Origin: Nemertoderma westbladi
Taxonomy: Eukaryota; Xenacoelomorpha; Nemertodermatida; Nemertodermatidae
Reading direction: 5' to 3'
Length of the DNA stretch: 64,000 nt
Assembly (NCBI GenBank): GCA_032718475.1
Contig: JAUCBJ010006796.1
Location: 18,281 to 82,280, forward strand
Numbering within the stretch: the stretch's first letter is position 1; every line of letters starts with the position of its first letter. Of the stretch, positions 32,817 to 45,100 are shown piece by piece. The notes beneath the pieces are model-generated. The model saw nothing but the letters and a program-made list of their open reading frames with translations, was not told where the DNA came from and did no database searches. A program made the translations under genes and the position numbers.

Positions 32817-34881
32817 TAGTCCCAATCCCAATAAACATTAACTTGGTCGTTTTGGCGGCCAAAATGACCAAAATCACCAAAAAAATGTAGTGTATTCCTA
32901 TGGGCTACTTGGTCGTTTTGGCGAAGCGATTTAACTCGAATCAGCTCAATCCAGACAGTATGTCGCCTTGGCCATCCATTTGGTGGATCTGACTAAATGT
33001 TGGCTCGCTTTCATTTTTGTGATTGACAGATTGTTAACTTACCCGGCGCTGAGCCTTGCAGTACTGGAGTCCGCCCACTGAGGCATTATAGAGTACACAG
33101 TCTTATAAAAGGAGTTGAATGGGGCATTGTTAAAGGAGGAGAATGTATAATAATCTGAACTTCCCAAAATTAATTTATGGACGTCCCGAAATTAACTATA
33201 TGGACATCCCGAAATTAACTTATGGACGTCCCAAAAATAATCTATCAACCAATCAGAATCGTAATGAAATAACTAATTAATGGACGTCCATAAATTAATT
33301 TCGGGATGTTGCATGTGTTAACTTTCGTTAATTGTTTGGAATCCCCCTGTCACGCCTCTGTAACTTGCTCCTTTACTAACCTGCTCCTTTAAATAGCAAT
33401 GGTACATAACGCTCATTGTGACCTGTAAAAAACAAAGAGGTAAAGTCACGTTACGTCCCAAAGAGCGTTAGGTTCCAAAGAGCTTTAGGTCCCATTGCCA
33501 GAGATCGTGAGGTCACATTGCCATTTAAAGGAGCAGGTTAGTAAAGAAGCAGGTTACAGAGGCGTGTTGGGGAACCAAAACAATAAACGAAAGTTAACAC
33601 ATGTGTTTTGTATTTGTACAGGTCTTTATTATTTGGGTCGTTGGTCTTTGTTTTGTAGTCACCCGACACTGCAGTGTTGCGTGGGGGCCACCAATCCACC
33701 CACCCACACTCAACTCCCAAATTCCTGGACATTAGGATACTGAGTGAAAGCGTCTGAAACTACTACAGGAACTCCATGACAGACTATGGGCTAGCGACTA
33801 GGGACTGGCGCCCTTGAACATGTAAACTGTAGGGCCTAGTACCTACTTTACCACCTACCTTAAAGTGACCTGTGGGACCAGCCCATTATTAGTGAGGTCG
33901 GCATTTCTCTTTATCCTGCCGCTCTATTTGTATTACAATAGCATACAGCTAACCAATGGCAATGGTCTCCCCCCAGGGCGGGAAAGACAAGCAGGCTACC
34001 ATTGAAATGAATAGGGGAATGATAATATGGTGTGTTCGTGTTCCCATCCTAATGTCTGTCGTCTTGGCTCAGCTAAGCTTAAACAGAGCCACAGCCTTAC
34101 AATAGAGCTTTACCTAAATACACTTCCAGTGAGCCAAGCAGTAGTAGTGGCGGGTTAGCTCCAAAATGCCCATGTAGGATTTCTTCGAAAAGGGACCATC
34201 AATAATAGTCAACCCCATCTGCTTCAATTTGAAGAAAATAATTAGATAATAATACTCATAATGAATGGGAGAATCTTTTAGGCTCGTTAAGCCAAGGAAT
34301 GCCTGTTCACCACCATGGGTGATCTTCCACAGTAAACCCTTCCACATAATACTCATAATTAAAACTATTACATAATTATTATAACTCTAGTAAACCAAAC
34401 AATATATCATTCGGGGGATGGAATATATAGGTCATCTAATTAATTGTTTAACGATTAGCAAACAATACATTGTAATTGAATTGATGAAATCCATAAATAA
34501 AACGTGGATACAAAATGTAAAATCGGGATGCAAAATATAAATTTCTGAGCTAAGAAAGGGAAATTGGATACTGTACAACTTGTCTGGATACAAGCGGTCC
34601 GTTTACCTTACAAAATGAAAAATAAACGTGCGAAATATAAAACAGTACGGAACAGTACGGGCGGGGGGGGGGGGGGGGGGGGGAATGTCCGGAAATCGAA
34701 GTCTTTTTCTATCTGCCAACATCCTGGGCTTTACTTACACTCAGCTTCTATTCACTGGCTGTGATTGACAAGCCAACTTGCCTCAGAAGTTCCTTTCATG
34801 AATGCCACAATTTATATTTGGCCATTTTGGTCGTTTTGGCCGCCAAAATGACCAAGTTAATGTTTATTGGGATTGGGACTG
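32817..34881. mobile_element. 2.07-kb non-autonomous DNA transposon with CAGT ends
   Basis: Flanked by TA (32815-32816; 34882-34883). The inverted ends of about 60 bp start (T/C)AGTCCCAATCCC and include the palindrome TTGGCGGCCAAAA within GGTCRTTTTGG…CCAAAAYGACC. CAGT-type ends with TA duplication are typical of the Tc1/mariner/pogo group. The interior contains an array of GGACGTCCCGAAATTAA units (33170-33310), a nested inverted repeat (33309-33605) and G21 at 34663-34683. No transposase frame. A second full copy is at 57692-59814, a half copy at 24181, and an eroded piece at 62240. Confidence 0.88.
33309..33605. repeat. ~90-bp inverted repeat nested in the CAGT element
   Basis: GCATGTGTTAACTTTCGTTA…CCTCTGTAACTTGCTCCTTT is repeated in reverse at 33525-33605 (…AAAGGAGCAGGTTAGTAAAG, then GAAAGTTAACACATG). 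It is present at the same place in the copy at 57692 (58345-58632), so it was in place before the copies spread. Confidence 0.85.
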
Positions 34882-34883
34882 TA

Positions 34884-35029
34884 GTGTAATACAGTAATAC
34901 TAAAAGCCTATAGGCTGTAAGACTGTAAGAGCTTAATACTGCAATAGTATTAGGCCAACTGTCAGACTGTATTAGACTGTAATGACGGTCAGGTCAGGTA
35001 TTCTAGGTCATTGATCAAGAAAACTTGCC
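34884..35029. other. short non-coding spacer
   Basis: Repeated AGACTGTA/TTAGACTGTAA words. No gene. Confidence 0.4.
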
Positions 35030-35265
35030 ACCTCCATGCAGCATAAAGGAGGTGCCACCTGTAGCTGCAGACCCCTTTTACTAGGGCAAATCTGGTCCTG
35101 TAACTAGGACCCCCTTCGTTCTGGGATAAGGACGCCCTTGGTCCTGGATTAAGGACCCATATACTTGGCTGCAGGGGTATATGGCCTGACCAGGCAGATG
35201 GTGATCTACCAATGGCTGGTCAGGAGTAGAGTGTTCTCATGTCCACTCTGAGAGCACTTCACTGC
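35030..35265 (+). mobile_element. RTE-like LINE, outer part of the 5' leader
   Basis: Contains GGCTGCAGGGGTATATGGCC, CCAGGCAGATG, CCAATGGCTGGTCAGGAGTA, and ends ACTGC. The other side of the Bel/Pao insertion (41907 onward) resumes with ACTGC and a diverged version of the same phrases (GGCAGCAAGGGTACAGGGCA, CCAATGGTGGGTCA). The leader therefore seems to be built of diverged ~110-bp tandem units. The exact 5' end of the LINE is not determined. Confidence 0.65.
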
Positions 35266-35539
35266 TGTAAGGGAAATACCCAAACATGAAACAGTACGAC
35301 ACTGTCAAGTATAATAAAACGTAAAAGGTCTCATAAACTAATAACTGTATACTATAATAAGATAGAACTGACAGGAATATAATATAACAGTATAGAACCA
35401 CACAGTAAGGGACGCATCAGCTGGATAGCCCAATCACCATGATAGTCACTATGAATATAATCAACTTACAATGAGTAAACTAATAACTACTATATATGGA
35501 TAATATATGACCTATCTATACACGAATATATTTCGTACA
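35266..35539 (-). repeat. Bel/Pao 3' LTR (left)
   Basis: Begins TGTAAGGGAAATACCC and ends TATTTCGTACA, preceded by the duplicated ACTGC at 35261-35265. No mismatch to the other LTR was found on reading both. Confidence 0.97.
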
Positions 35540-35892
35540 CTCCCGCGCGCCAAAAAATTTTTTTTACACAATTAAAAATATTACAGAATTAACTATTAAC
35601 CTTCATACGTACCTGATATATATTATACATACCATAAATTAAAGGGGGTAAAGTAAAATATTTCAATTATAACAATAACGAGGTCAAAAATAACAAATAT
35701 ACATACAGTTATTAACAGGTACTGTTTGATCAAAAAAAAATTCACTATAAATATTTCATATAGGTTTTTACAAAATTTTGCACATAAATTGGTCATACGT
35801 AAATAGGGGCTTACTTAATAAAAACTTCCAGTGCGACTATTATTTTATTTTATATTTTATTTTATTACATACGTTATGGTTTGATATACTAC

Positions 35893-37904
35893 TTATTCTG
35901 ATTCGTAGTCTGAACTTGAATCATTTGTGGACATTATTTTGATTTTTTGTTTAGCCTCTTTAGCTGCTAAACGCTGAGGTCGTTCCATTGTTTTGATATC
36001 AGTCGGGGAAGCAGCTGGTTTTGGTGTAACATTCGCCGCTGTTATTTCACTCTCTTTAGCCGTAATTTCTAAAGGGTATAATCGTTTAACTGGTCTGGTT
36101 GTCCGCCCTTTATTGGTTCTAATGGTAACGTAACGAGTCTGGCCGTCGTTTCCAGGATGAAGTTCTAGAACCTTGGCTAATCTCCACTGTAGTCGAGGGG
36201 TGTGTTTGCTTCCTTCCACAAGAACAATGTCACCCTCTTTTACTTGGGGTCCCTTTTTCTCGTTCCATCTATGCTGTTCACGTAATGCCAATAAATACTC
36301 GGCAGACCAACGATTTCTGAAATCCCGCAATATCTTCTGTAAACGGTTTAGACGATCGTTTATATTGGAGGTATTAATATAATCAGGATCCAAAAGATCG
36401 CCAATATCTGGATTACTGTCCGGAATATCAGTTAACCTATAACCACATAGTAATTGAGATGGTGTAATTGGTAGTAGGTCTTTGATATCGGAAGATACAT
36501 AGGTTAGAGGTCTGTCATTGAGTATCGCCTCAACCCCTATAAGAAACGTTCTGAGTTCGCTAATAGTAAGTAACGCCTTTCCAATTACGCGTTTTATTGT
36601 AAGTTTTGTACAACGAATCATCCTTTCCCACATACCGCCCATCCAAGGGCTGGCCTTAGGAATAAGATCCCATTTTAACCGCTTTTCCAGCAGGTAGTCG
36701 CGAACCATAGGATCTTGTTGAATATTTAGTAGAATTTGTCTGGAAGAAGTGAAGGTGGTTGAATTATCACTTATTAGAATGGATGGGTAACCTCTTCTTC
36801 CAACAAAGGAACGGAAGGCTAAAAGAAATTCCAATGTTGAATTATCGAGAACCAATTCAAGATGAATAGCTCTGGAAACAGTGCATGTAAATAGGGCAAT
36901 ATAAACCTTGAATACTTCTCCATTTTGTTTTGCTGCTAAACTTCCTGTATAATCAACACCTACAGCTGAGAAAGGACGTTGAAATTGGACTCTGTAGTTA
37001 GGAAGTGGAGGAGATAATGGAGACGCGTAAGGTTTACCTTGAATCCTAAGGCATTGTTCACATTTGCGAATCATAATTCTCACGCGTTGTCTACTAGATG
37101 GTATCCACCATCTTTGTCGAAGATATGCAACAGTACTAGACGTACCCTCATGACCATTCCTACTGTGAGCATCTCGGATAATAAGATCTGTAAGATAGTG
37201 TTTCTTCGGTAATAATATGGGCTGCTTGGAATTCCAATCCAAATCAGCATTGGATAATCTCCCATTGCTCTTTATAATATCGTCACTTAGAAATAACTGT
37301 AACTGTCTTACAAGAGTTGGAGTGTTAAATTTATTTTTGCTCAACAAAAATTCGATTTCCTCCCCAAAACTTTCCCGCTGAACTTTTCGAATCCACCAAT
37401 GCTCAGCTGTTTTGATGTCTTTCAGTAACAAATATGGCTTCTGTTTGGTAATTCTCGTATCAGAATTACTATGCATAAGAATGCTGCCAACTTGTTGATG
37501 TTTTAATAAAACACTTTTTCGAATGTTGTCGATGTATTTCAAAATCCATGCAGTTACCTTCAACAGACGACTGTAACTGCTAAATAATTCCAAATTTATT
37601 GCTACTGGTTCAACTTCCGGAGGGTTAGAAGATTCTCCAACTCCGCATACTACATCAACATCATTGTCCATACTCTTGCATTGGAGAGACAACACCTTCT
37701 GTTGTGGCCAACTGGAATGATTTATTAACCATGGCGGACCGTGCCACCACTGGTCAGAAGATAACAAATTGTTAGCTGTTGTCCCCCTTGAAATAAGATC
37801 AGCTGGATTTTCAATCCCTTTAACATGAAATACCTTTGCCTCAAGCTCAGAGATAATATGATTACATTCTGTTACCCTCGCCTGTACAAATGAATTCAAG
37901 GGTT
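35893..37904 (-). pseudogene. pol: Bel/Pao pol, integrase part
   Basis: The reading frame continues from the frameshift (LKPLNSFVQARVTECN) with the RNase H tail motif VKGIENPADLISRG. The integrase zinc-binding region is IRDAHSRNGHEG…CEQC (about 37160-37050). The catalytic core has Asp in VGVDYTGSL (about 36960), Asp in LISDNSTTF (about 36765) and Glu in GGMWERMIR (about 36625). A C-terminal domain follows with WNEKKGPQVKEGDIVLVEG and GRTTRPVKRLYPLE. It ends at TAA about 350 bp before the LTR. No envelope-like frame is present. All D, D and E residues are kept, so apart from the indel upstream this part looks functional. Confidence 0.93.
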
Positions 37905-40652
37905 TTAAAGATAGAAGCCAGCGTTGAGATATCTCGCATCAGTCCAAAGATAAAACTTTGGTAATAATCGCATGTGTCCATACACATTGGATACATATGA
38001 TAATAACCGCAATCCTAAGTTAAGTGCAGTTAGTTCCATTTGCGGCAAAGTTAATGACTCCATAGATGATTTTATCGACTTTTCAATTAAAGCTTGTTTC
38101 TTTATAGGAACCACTTTCGATTTCGATATGACTAATTCCGGTTTATGAATATCATCGACAATATAAATAACGGAACCATAGGCTTTACCTGAAGCATCTG
38201 TAAAAGCATGAAATGAAGACTTAGGCGAAACCGAAAGCAATTGGCGTTTAATATTGCAATTAAAAATTGCGTGAAGATCGTTGGAAATTATTTCCCATTC
38301 ATCCCTGAAACTGCCGTGTAGATTTTCGTCCCACATAACCTTTGCTTTCCATAGCCCTTGAATAAAAATTCTCGATTTTATTCCAATAGGACCAAAAATT
38401 CCGAGAGGATCGAAATACTGTGCAACATGGCTAACTATGATACGTTTTGTTAATACATCCGATTTCATAAATGGATGAGATTTGAATTCTAGAATGTCTT
38501 GCGAAAAATTCCATTTCAATCCAAGGAACTTTATGACTGGTTTAGAATGTTTCGGAGTATCACCATTGTCTATTATGACCTTTGATAATTTGGGACTGTT
38601 AGTGACCCATTCTCTTAGAGGTAGATTAGCATCGGTAAATATTCTCTTACAGTCATAATAGTATTGAATTAGATTGGTTTCAGAGTCAAATGTTCCCTGT
38701 AAGTTATCAATATATAAATTTCTCAAAATCTCATCTATTATGGGATGTGAATAATTGTTTAAATGTTCACGAATTGTTGCACCCAAAAGGTAAGAACTAC
38801 AAGTCGCACCAAAAAGGACAACCATGAAACGATAAGTGTTGAATTTACTTTTTGGATCGATAGGATTTGCAGGCCACAAAAACCGGGTAACATCTCTATC
38901 AGTTTCATTTAGGCGAATCTGTAAAAATGCCTTTTCAATGTCTGCAACAACTGCAAATGAACCAGTACGAAATTGCAAAATGCACGAAATAATGTTCGGT
39001 GTAAAACAGGGACCGCTGTATAAACAATCATTCAAACTAGCACATTTTGGACCAGCTTTTGCAGAACAGTCATAAACTATACGCAATGGAGTTGTAGTTG
39101 ATTCTGGTTTAGCTACACCATGGTGTGCTAAATAATGTACTTTATCAGGTAAAATATTATTATCACACGGAACCAGTTCAATAAATTTACGTTGTAATTG
39201 GTCTGTAATAATATTATTGTAAACTGAAAGTAGTTTCGGCGTCTTACGTAATTTAGCCAAGGTACTTGCTAATCTACGTAATGCTAAATTATAGTTTGAT
39301 GGTAATTTCGGATGATTTGGACGCCATGGAAGTCCTACACAATATCTACCATCAACGAATTGTAAAGATTTAATAAAGTTTGTATGCACATACTCATCTA
39401 CAGGACGATTGATATTTTCTGTACTTATACCGATACTGTCTAAATCCCACAATCTACTTAACATGTTATCTAGTTTGGTTTCACTATCATTATCTACATT
39501 ATAATTTGCACCAATGGAAATTAAACACATAGTGGTTGTGTTTACTGTAGTGCTAGTATTCACACTAGAATATGGAATTCTACCTGCGATGACGTCACCT
39601 AGCACAGATGGTACGCAATATAAACCACTAGATAATTGCTGTGCGGGTACAAATTCAAAATAATAATCAATGCCAATAATAATCCCGATATCTCTTAAAT
39701 CATCACCAATAATTGGATCGGCCAATAGTAATCCTTTAATATCTGCCCCTTTCAAACTACGTGTGCGACCAGGTATAAAAAAGCGCGGAGGTAATCTATC
39801 TACTATAAGCGCACGGACTTCTATATCTCCTACCTTTGTGGATACTACAAATTGCACAATATCATACCATTCTAATTTACCGTCAGTATTAATGCCATCA
39901 ATACCAGTACATTTTTTACCCACTATAGGTAGTTTGAGCAACGCAGCTAAATCTCTTTTAATTAGACTACGTTGGGAGCCTGTATCTAATAAACTTCTAT
40001 GTTTACTAGTAGTTTTATTTTCACATATTATAGGCATATATGCTGTTGGTATAAGAGAAGCATATTTATCGTCATTAGTTATTACACTTGTCTTATTAGT
40101 AGCTACAGTAGAAGATACAACTTGTGGATCAGAATCTGAATTAACAGTTTCGTTTGATGTCGCAACATTACACGTAGAATTTTGTTTGTCACTAGAATGA
40201 TTTGAGATACTTTTACCTCGGTTGTAATTGCTGGAAGTATTACCTTTAGAATGGTGATCAAAGTTACTACTTTTAGTACTTTGATCTAAATGTAATAACG
40301 TGTGATGTTTTTTGCGACATACACCACATACACCAGAACTAGGACAAATCTCACCATGTGCATGTTTACGAAAACAATTTCTGCACAAATGTAATTGTTT
40401 AGTACGCATAAACTTATCATAGGGCAAAATGTATTTATCACAATTACGCACTACATGATTACCTTGACATAAGTAACACTTAAAGGCCGGGTTTCTGTTG
40501 CTCACACTTTGAGCTACGGGTAGTGATGTTGCAGTGCCACCGTGACGCAGCAACACTTTACTATTAGAGCAGATTATCTCGTCATCAGAATCTGCGTTGG
40601 CGCGTAACTGTTCAATTTCTTTCTGCAAGGCAGCGCGCAATGAATCCAGCTG
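37905..40652 (-). pseudogene. pol: Bel/Pao pol, protease to RNase H, frameshifted end
   Basis: Continues the gag frame after its TGA. In order: knuckle CYLCQGNHVVRNC plus two more Cys/His motifs (about 40480-40290); aspartic protease with LLDTGSQRSLI (about 39980); and reverse transcriptase with VADIEKAFLQIRL (motif A) and NLYIDNLQG (about 38710). RNase H follows with FTDASGKAYGS, the MELTAL Glu and WTDAR. The YIDN box in place of YVDD is found in other invertebrate Bel/Pao elements and need not be a defect. The frame ends at TAA 37905-37907 soon after WTDAR. Shifting by one base near 37935 gives WLLSLKPLNSF and joins the downstream frame, so a one-base indel broke the gene. Confidence 0.93.
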
Positions 40653-41564
40653 TCAATATGTGCAATTGGCAGCTCTGTTAATGTTGTTCCGCACATCAGC
40701 AGGCAGCTTACGCATTAACAATGCAGCGTAAACGTAGCCGGCCGCGTCGACGTCAGCGCCCAAATTTTTTAGAGCCCGTAAATGCGACTCGTACGAAGCC
40801 CGAAAGGTTGATAAACCTTGAACAGTTCCTGCAGGTTCATCCATGTCGAAAAACGCATGTAACCGAGCCTGTACCAGTAACTCAGTATTCCCGTAAGTTT
40901 CAATTAATAGTTTGACAGCATCTGCATAATCAGAGTCTGTTCGATGAAAACCGCCTAATAATTCGGACGCTTGGTCACTAAGACAACCGGTTAGGTAATT
41001 AAATTTTGTGGCATTACCAAGATCAGTTCGATCGTGAACAGCGTCACGAAAACGATCCCAGAATTCGGACCACTCTAACACCTTACCTGAAAAATGTGGC
41101 AAGTTGAGGTTGGGTAGTTTATACTGTTTCGTTGGAGTTGGATGATACCCGCCATGGCTGTTGTTTGGGTTTGTAAACATGGCACCATGCTGGCCATAAC
41201 CACCAACGTCATCAATAACGGAAGATGTATTCGTAGCCCCTCCAGCAACCAGTTGTGCTGTTCGGAGCAGTTTTGCGATGTTTTCGTCATAGCGACTGAC
41301 TTCATCCAGCTCGTTAAATAAGTCATCATCGTCCCCGGTTTCTGTCACGAGGAGCTCGATTTTTTCACTGAATTCTCGAATGTTCTTCATTTGAACCTCC
41401 ACGGAATTGATCTTAGCAAGAATCTCCTCCGTATTTGGATTCTTTGTGAACACCATCTGTCTAGTATCCATGTACAGAAGAACGTTTAATTCACCAGCAA
41501 TGCGAGTCACAATAGACCTGTGCCCCCCACGCCGCCGCTTTAATTGCGTTAATGAATCTGACAT
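40653..41564 (-). CDS. gag: Bel/Pao gag, 303 aa to a TGA
   Basis: ATG at 41564 lies 68 bp after the 5' LTR. The protein forms the capsid of the element's particle. A helical, charged N-terminus (about residues 45-110) is followed by a Gly/His linker and the family core from KLPNLNLPHFSG (149-160) through WSEFWDRFRDAV. The core continues with the Leu-rich stretch ending in RKLPADVRNNINRAA. The frame stops at TGA 40653-40655 but continues open on the other side as QLDSLRAALQKEIEQL. Related Gag proteins usually have a Trp in the short segment before such an LxxLRxxLxxEI helix. A TGG to TGA change, rather than a true C-terminus, is therefore the simplest reading. Confidence 0.9.
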   Translation of the reverse strand: MSDSLTQLKRRRGGHRSIVTRIAGELNVLLYMDTRQMVFTKNPNTEEILAKINSVEVQMKNIREFSEKIELLVTETGDDDDLFNELDEVSRYDENIAKLLRTAQLVAGGATNTSSVIDDVGGYGQHGAMFTNPNNSHGGYHPTPTKQYKLPNLNLPHFSGKVLEWSEFWDRFRDAVHDRTDLGNATKFNYLTGCLSDQASELLGGFHRTDSDYADAVKLLIETYGNTELLVQARLHAFFDMDEPAGTVQGLSTFRASYESHLRALKNLGADVDAAGYVYAALLMRKLPADVRNNINRAANCTY

Positions 41565-41632
41565 AATAATTATTATACAGTACAGTTTATTTTAAGTTAA
41601 ATTGGCCATTTAATTAGGTCCAGGCACCAAAA

Positions 41633-41906
41633 TGTAAGGGAAATACCCAAACATGAAACAGTACGACACTGTCAAGTATAATAAAACGTAAAAGGTCTCA
41701 TAAACTAATAACTGTATACTATAATAAGATAGAACTGACAGGAATATAATATAACAGTATAGAACCACACAGTAAGGGACGCATCAGCTGGATAGCCCAA
41801 TCACCATGATAGTCACTATGAATATAATCAACTTACAATGAGTAAACTAATAACTACTATATATGGATAATATATGACCTATCTATACACGAATATATTT
41901 CGTACA
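41633..41906 (-). repeat. Bel/Pao 5' LTR (right)
   Basis: Same 274 bp as the left LTR, followed by the duplicated ACTGC at 41907-41911. On the minus strand it is followed after three bases by TGGTGCCTGGACC, the position and TGG start expected for a tRNA primer-binding site; I do not assign the tRNA. Confidence 0.97.
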
Positions 41907-42134
41907 ACTGCGACCTGCACCTGGCAGCAAGGGTACAGGGCATGACCCAGCAGATGAGCTGCAACAGCCAATGGTGGGTCATGTGCGCCAGAGTAGATAT
42001 GGGTGATGGGCCTCATATCTGACTCCATTGCGACACCCACCCTGTGGAATGGCAAACCAGGGTGTGGTATTTGCCCCGAGAGCTGACTCGGCAAAAAAAG
42101 CACCCCCCAACCCCCACTATGGATTACATTAGCA
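41907..42134 (+). promoter_or_regulatory. RTE-like LINE, inner 5' leader
   Basis: Non-coding leader between the Bel/Pao insertion and the LINE ORF. It resembles 35160-35265 (see there), suggesting tandem leader units that may carry the internal promoter; promoter activity is inference. Confidence 0.55.
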
Positions 42135-45100
42135 ATGCTCCGGCCACTAGAGGCCAGTGGAATTACCGGACACAATCGGCCTCACAGGCGTCAGTTAACT
42201 CCTGACCGGCTGCCTGTCTCACCCCCTACTGGAGAGAGAGCAGTCAACAATTCTTTGAGTCCCTTTCCTGATGACCTTTCTGGCCCAAACCCTGGGTCAC
42301 CAGGGAGGCCAGATTGTGATGGGGAGAGGGATTCTGGAGTTGGAGGCTACTCTCATGTTCCACCCCGACCAACAAAGCCATTGGTGAATCTGAGGCAAGT
42401 CACTAGACTAGCCTCAGTAAACACCCTAACACTCGGGTCCCCAATGCGACAAGGTGAGCTGACTGCCTTGGCAGATAAGCTTTCTCTTAGCGCAGTGGGT
42501 GTTCAAGAGCACCGAATGCAGACTGGACAGACTGATGAGGTTCTGATTAAGGACATGGGGGGTGGTTGGCGACTCGCCCTTGCGTCAGCAGATGATAGCG
42601 GCAATGGTGGAATTGGTCTATTGATGAATCCAACTGCACATGCAGCATTGGACAAAATAGACCAAATCTCTAACCGCATCATCCGTTGCCACTTCTCATG
42701 TTCTGGAAGACTGGCTAAGAAGTTTCCTAAGGTGGTTCTGATTGTGTGCTACTCCCCAACTAGTGTTGCCCCTGTAGAGGAGGTGGAAAATTTCTACCAC
42801 AATCTACAAGCAGCTACTGATGGAGTGGATCAGCATACATTCTTAACATTCCTGGGAGACTTTAATGCAAGTCTGCATCAATCACCTACATCGCCCTGGG
42901 TCTATAGCAATAGTGTTAACCGAAATTCTGTCCATCTTCAGGATTTTATCTCTGGAAATGGATTGTTTTCGGCTGGAACCCAGTTCAAGAAGCGAACTGG
43001 AAAGCTATGGACTCATAGTGGACCCAGTGGTCACAAGTCCCAGATAGACCATATTCTGTTTCGTAGGAAATACAGGAGCTCTATACAAGACTGTAATGCA
43101 TTTACACTCCGACCCTTCTCCAGTGATCACCGCCTTATTGTGGCCAAGGTAAGACTTAGTCTGCGTGCTAGCAGAACAACGAAATCTGCCTTGCCGCGGC
43201 ATGACTGGTCCTCTCTGTTGCAACAGCCAAGTGTGAGATCCAGCTTCACACTACAGCTGAGCAACAGGTATGAGGCTCTTGCCTCTGAGGCGGCAGATCA
43301 CTGTGAGGGCTATACTGCCTTTACAGAAGCAGTTAAGTTAGCAGCTGCAGAAACAGTTCCTGTATACCCTCGAAACAGGAAAAGGGCCCCCTGGACTGAC
43401 AACAAAATTCAAAAGTGCCGAAATGACCTTCATAAGGCGCAGAAAGAGTCCCGACTCAAACAGACTACAGCGGCCAAGAATGCAGTTAAGGCTGCATCTA
43501 GGTCCCTGAACAGGCAGTACTCTGTTAATCTACATGAGCTAATAAACCAACAGGTTGATGCCATCAATGATGCTGACGACAGCAGGCAATCATCCCAGGC
43601 ATGGAAATCAATCAATCTGCTTACTGGGCGGAAAAGCCAACCAACCACCAAGGTTAAGGCTGAATCACCAGCCGATCGCCTCAATGGTTGGAAAGCCCAC
43701 TTTGAAAAGCTCCTCAATAATGACAGGGTATTGCCTGATAACTTTATAGAAGTAAAGGTGTCTGAGTCTGTACTCCCAGATATTCCCATTGGCGATATCT
43801 CCTTTGCAGAAGTGAAGGCTGCTGCAAAGAGCATTAAGACCAATCGTGCCAGTGGAGTAGATGGTGTTCCCCCTGAGGTCTTTAAAATACCTGAGTGTTT
43901 AAAGCTCATCTATCCCATCATAGTAGACATGTACCGTACAACAAGAGTCCCCCAAGAAATGAAAACAAATAAGTTGGTGCCAGTTCCCAAGAAGGGCAAC
44001 CTAACACTCTATGGTTCTTTTCGGGGAATCTCATTGATCTCGATTGCTGCAAAGCTATACAATAGGATTCTATTAAATCGCATCAGGGATCCCATTGAGA
44101 GACTGCTTCGTGGAAATCAGAATGGGTTCCGTAAAGGTCGTGGGACCATGGAGCCCATTTTGGCACTTAGAAGGATAATTGAAGAATTATCAAAAAAGAA
44201 AGACAGGCATCTGGCTGTTATCTTTGTTGACTTCTTCAAGGCCTTTGATTCAGTCTCTCGCTCACGTATGTTCAGCATACTTTCATTATATGGGATTCCT
44301 GATGAAATTATTGTAGCAATCAGATCAGTATACGATGGTTCGACAACATTTGTGTCTACTGTTGACGGTGACACAGAACCATTTGAAGTGTTATGGGGCG
44401 TCCTCCAAGGAGACACACTTGCACCATTCTTATTCATTATTGTGGTTGACTATGTTCTACGCATGTCCTTAGATCATCATAATGATGATGGGGTGATGAT
44501 AACTCCACCTACTGGCTCCAGAAGTCGAGGAAATCCTGCCAAGTACCTAACTGATCTAGACTTTGCTGATGACTTAGGAGTACTCTCAGAATCATTAGAG
44601 GGAGCCCAACGGCTCCTCAGCTCATTAGAACATGCTGCTTCTAGTGTTGGTCTTTTTATTAACTCCAGAAAGACCAAAATTCTGACAGTTAACTTTGAAA
44701 GTCCTCAGCAAGTCTGTGATCGGATGAGCATAAGCTCAAAGGATGGTATGCTTGAGCATGTCGACGACTTCTGTTACCTGGGATCATGGATCCGGAAGTC
44801 AGGTGAGGACCTTCGAATACGTAAGGGAAAGGCATGGGCAGCCTTGAATAGGCTTTCCAGGATTTGGAAGTCACCGAGAATTAATCGGAAACTTAAGGTC
44901 CGATTATTTAGAGCAGCAGTAGTTCCAGTACTCCTCTACGGGAGTCCATGCTGGGCTCTAACTGCTGAGGACACCAAATCTCTGGATGGCACATTCACAA
45001 GAATGCTACGCCGGGTTCATTGTGTCAAGTACAATGCACACATCTCCAACCAGACACTATATAACATTGGAGGTGTCTCATTGGTTCCCCCAAGCTTGAC

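Larger units (their letters stand above)
35266..41906 (-). mobile_element. Bel/Pao LTR retrotransposon, 6641 bp
   Basis: Two 274-bp LTRs (TGTAAGGG…CGTACA) that look identical by eye bound the element, with a 5-bp target duplication ACTGC on both sides. Read on the minus strand the order is LTR, 68-bp leader, gag, protease, reverse transcriptase, RNase H, integrase, LTR, as in the Bel/Pao family. The coding region has one in-frame TGA at the gag-pol boundary and one frameshift between RNase H and integrase. It sits inside the 5' leader of the LINE at 42135, so it is the younger of the two. Confidence 0.96.

Noticed and set aside
38700-38722. YIDN instead of YxDD as an inactivating mutation of the Bel/Pao reverse transcriptase
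   Set aside because: An Asn at this position is common in invertebrate Bel/Pao elements, so it is not evidence of damage.
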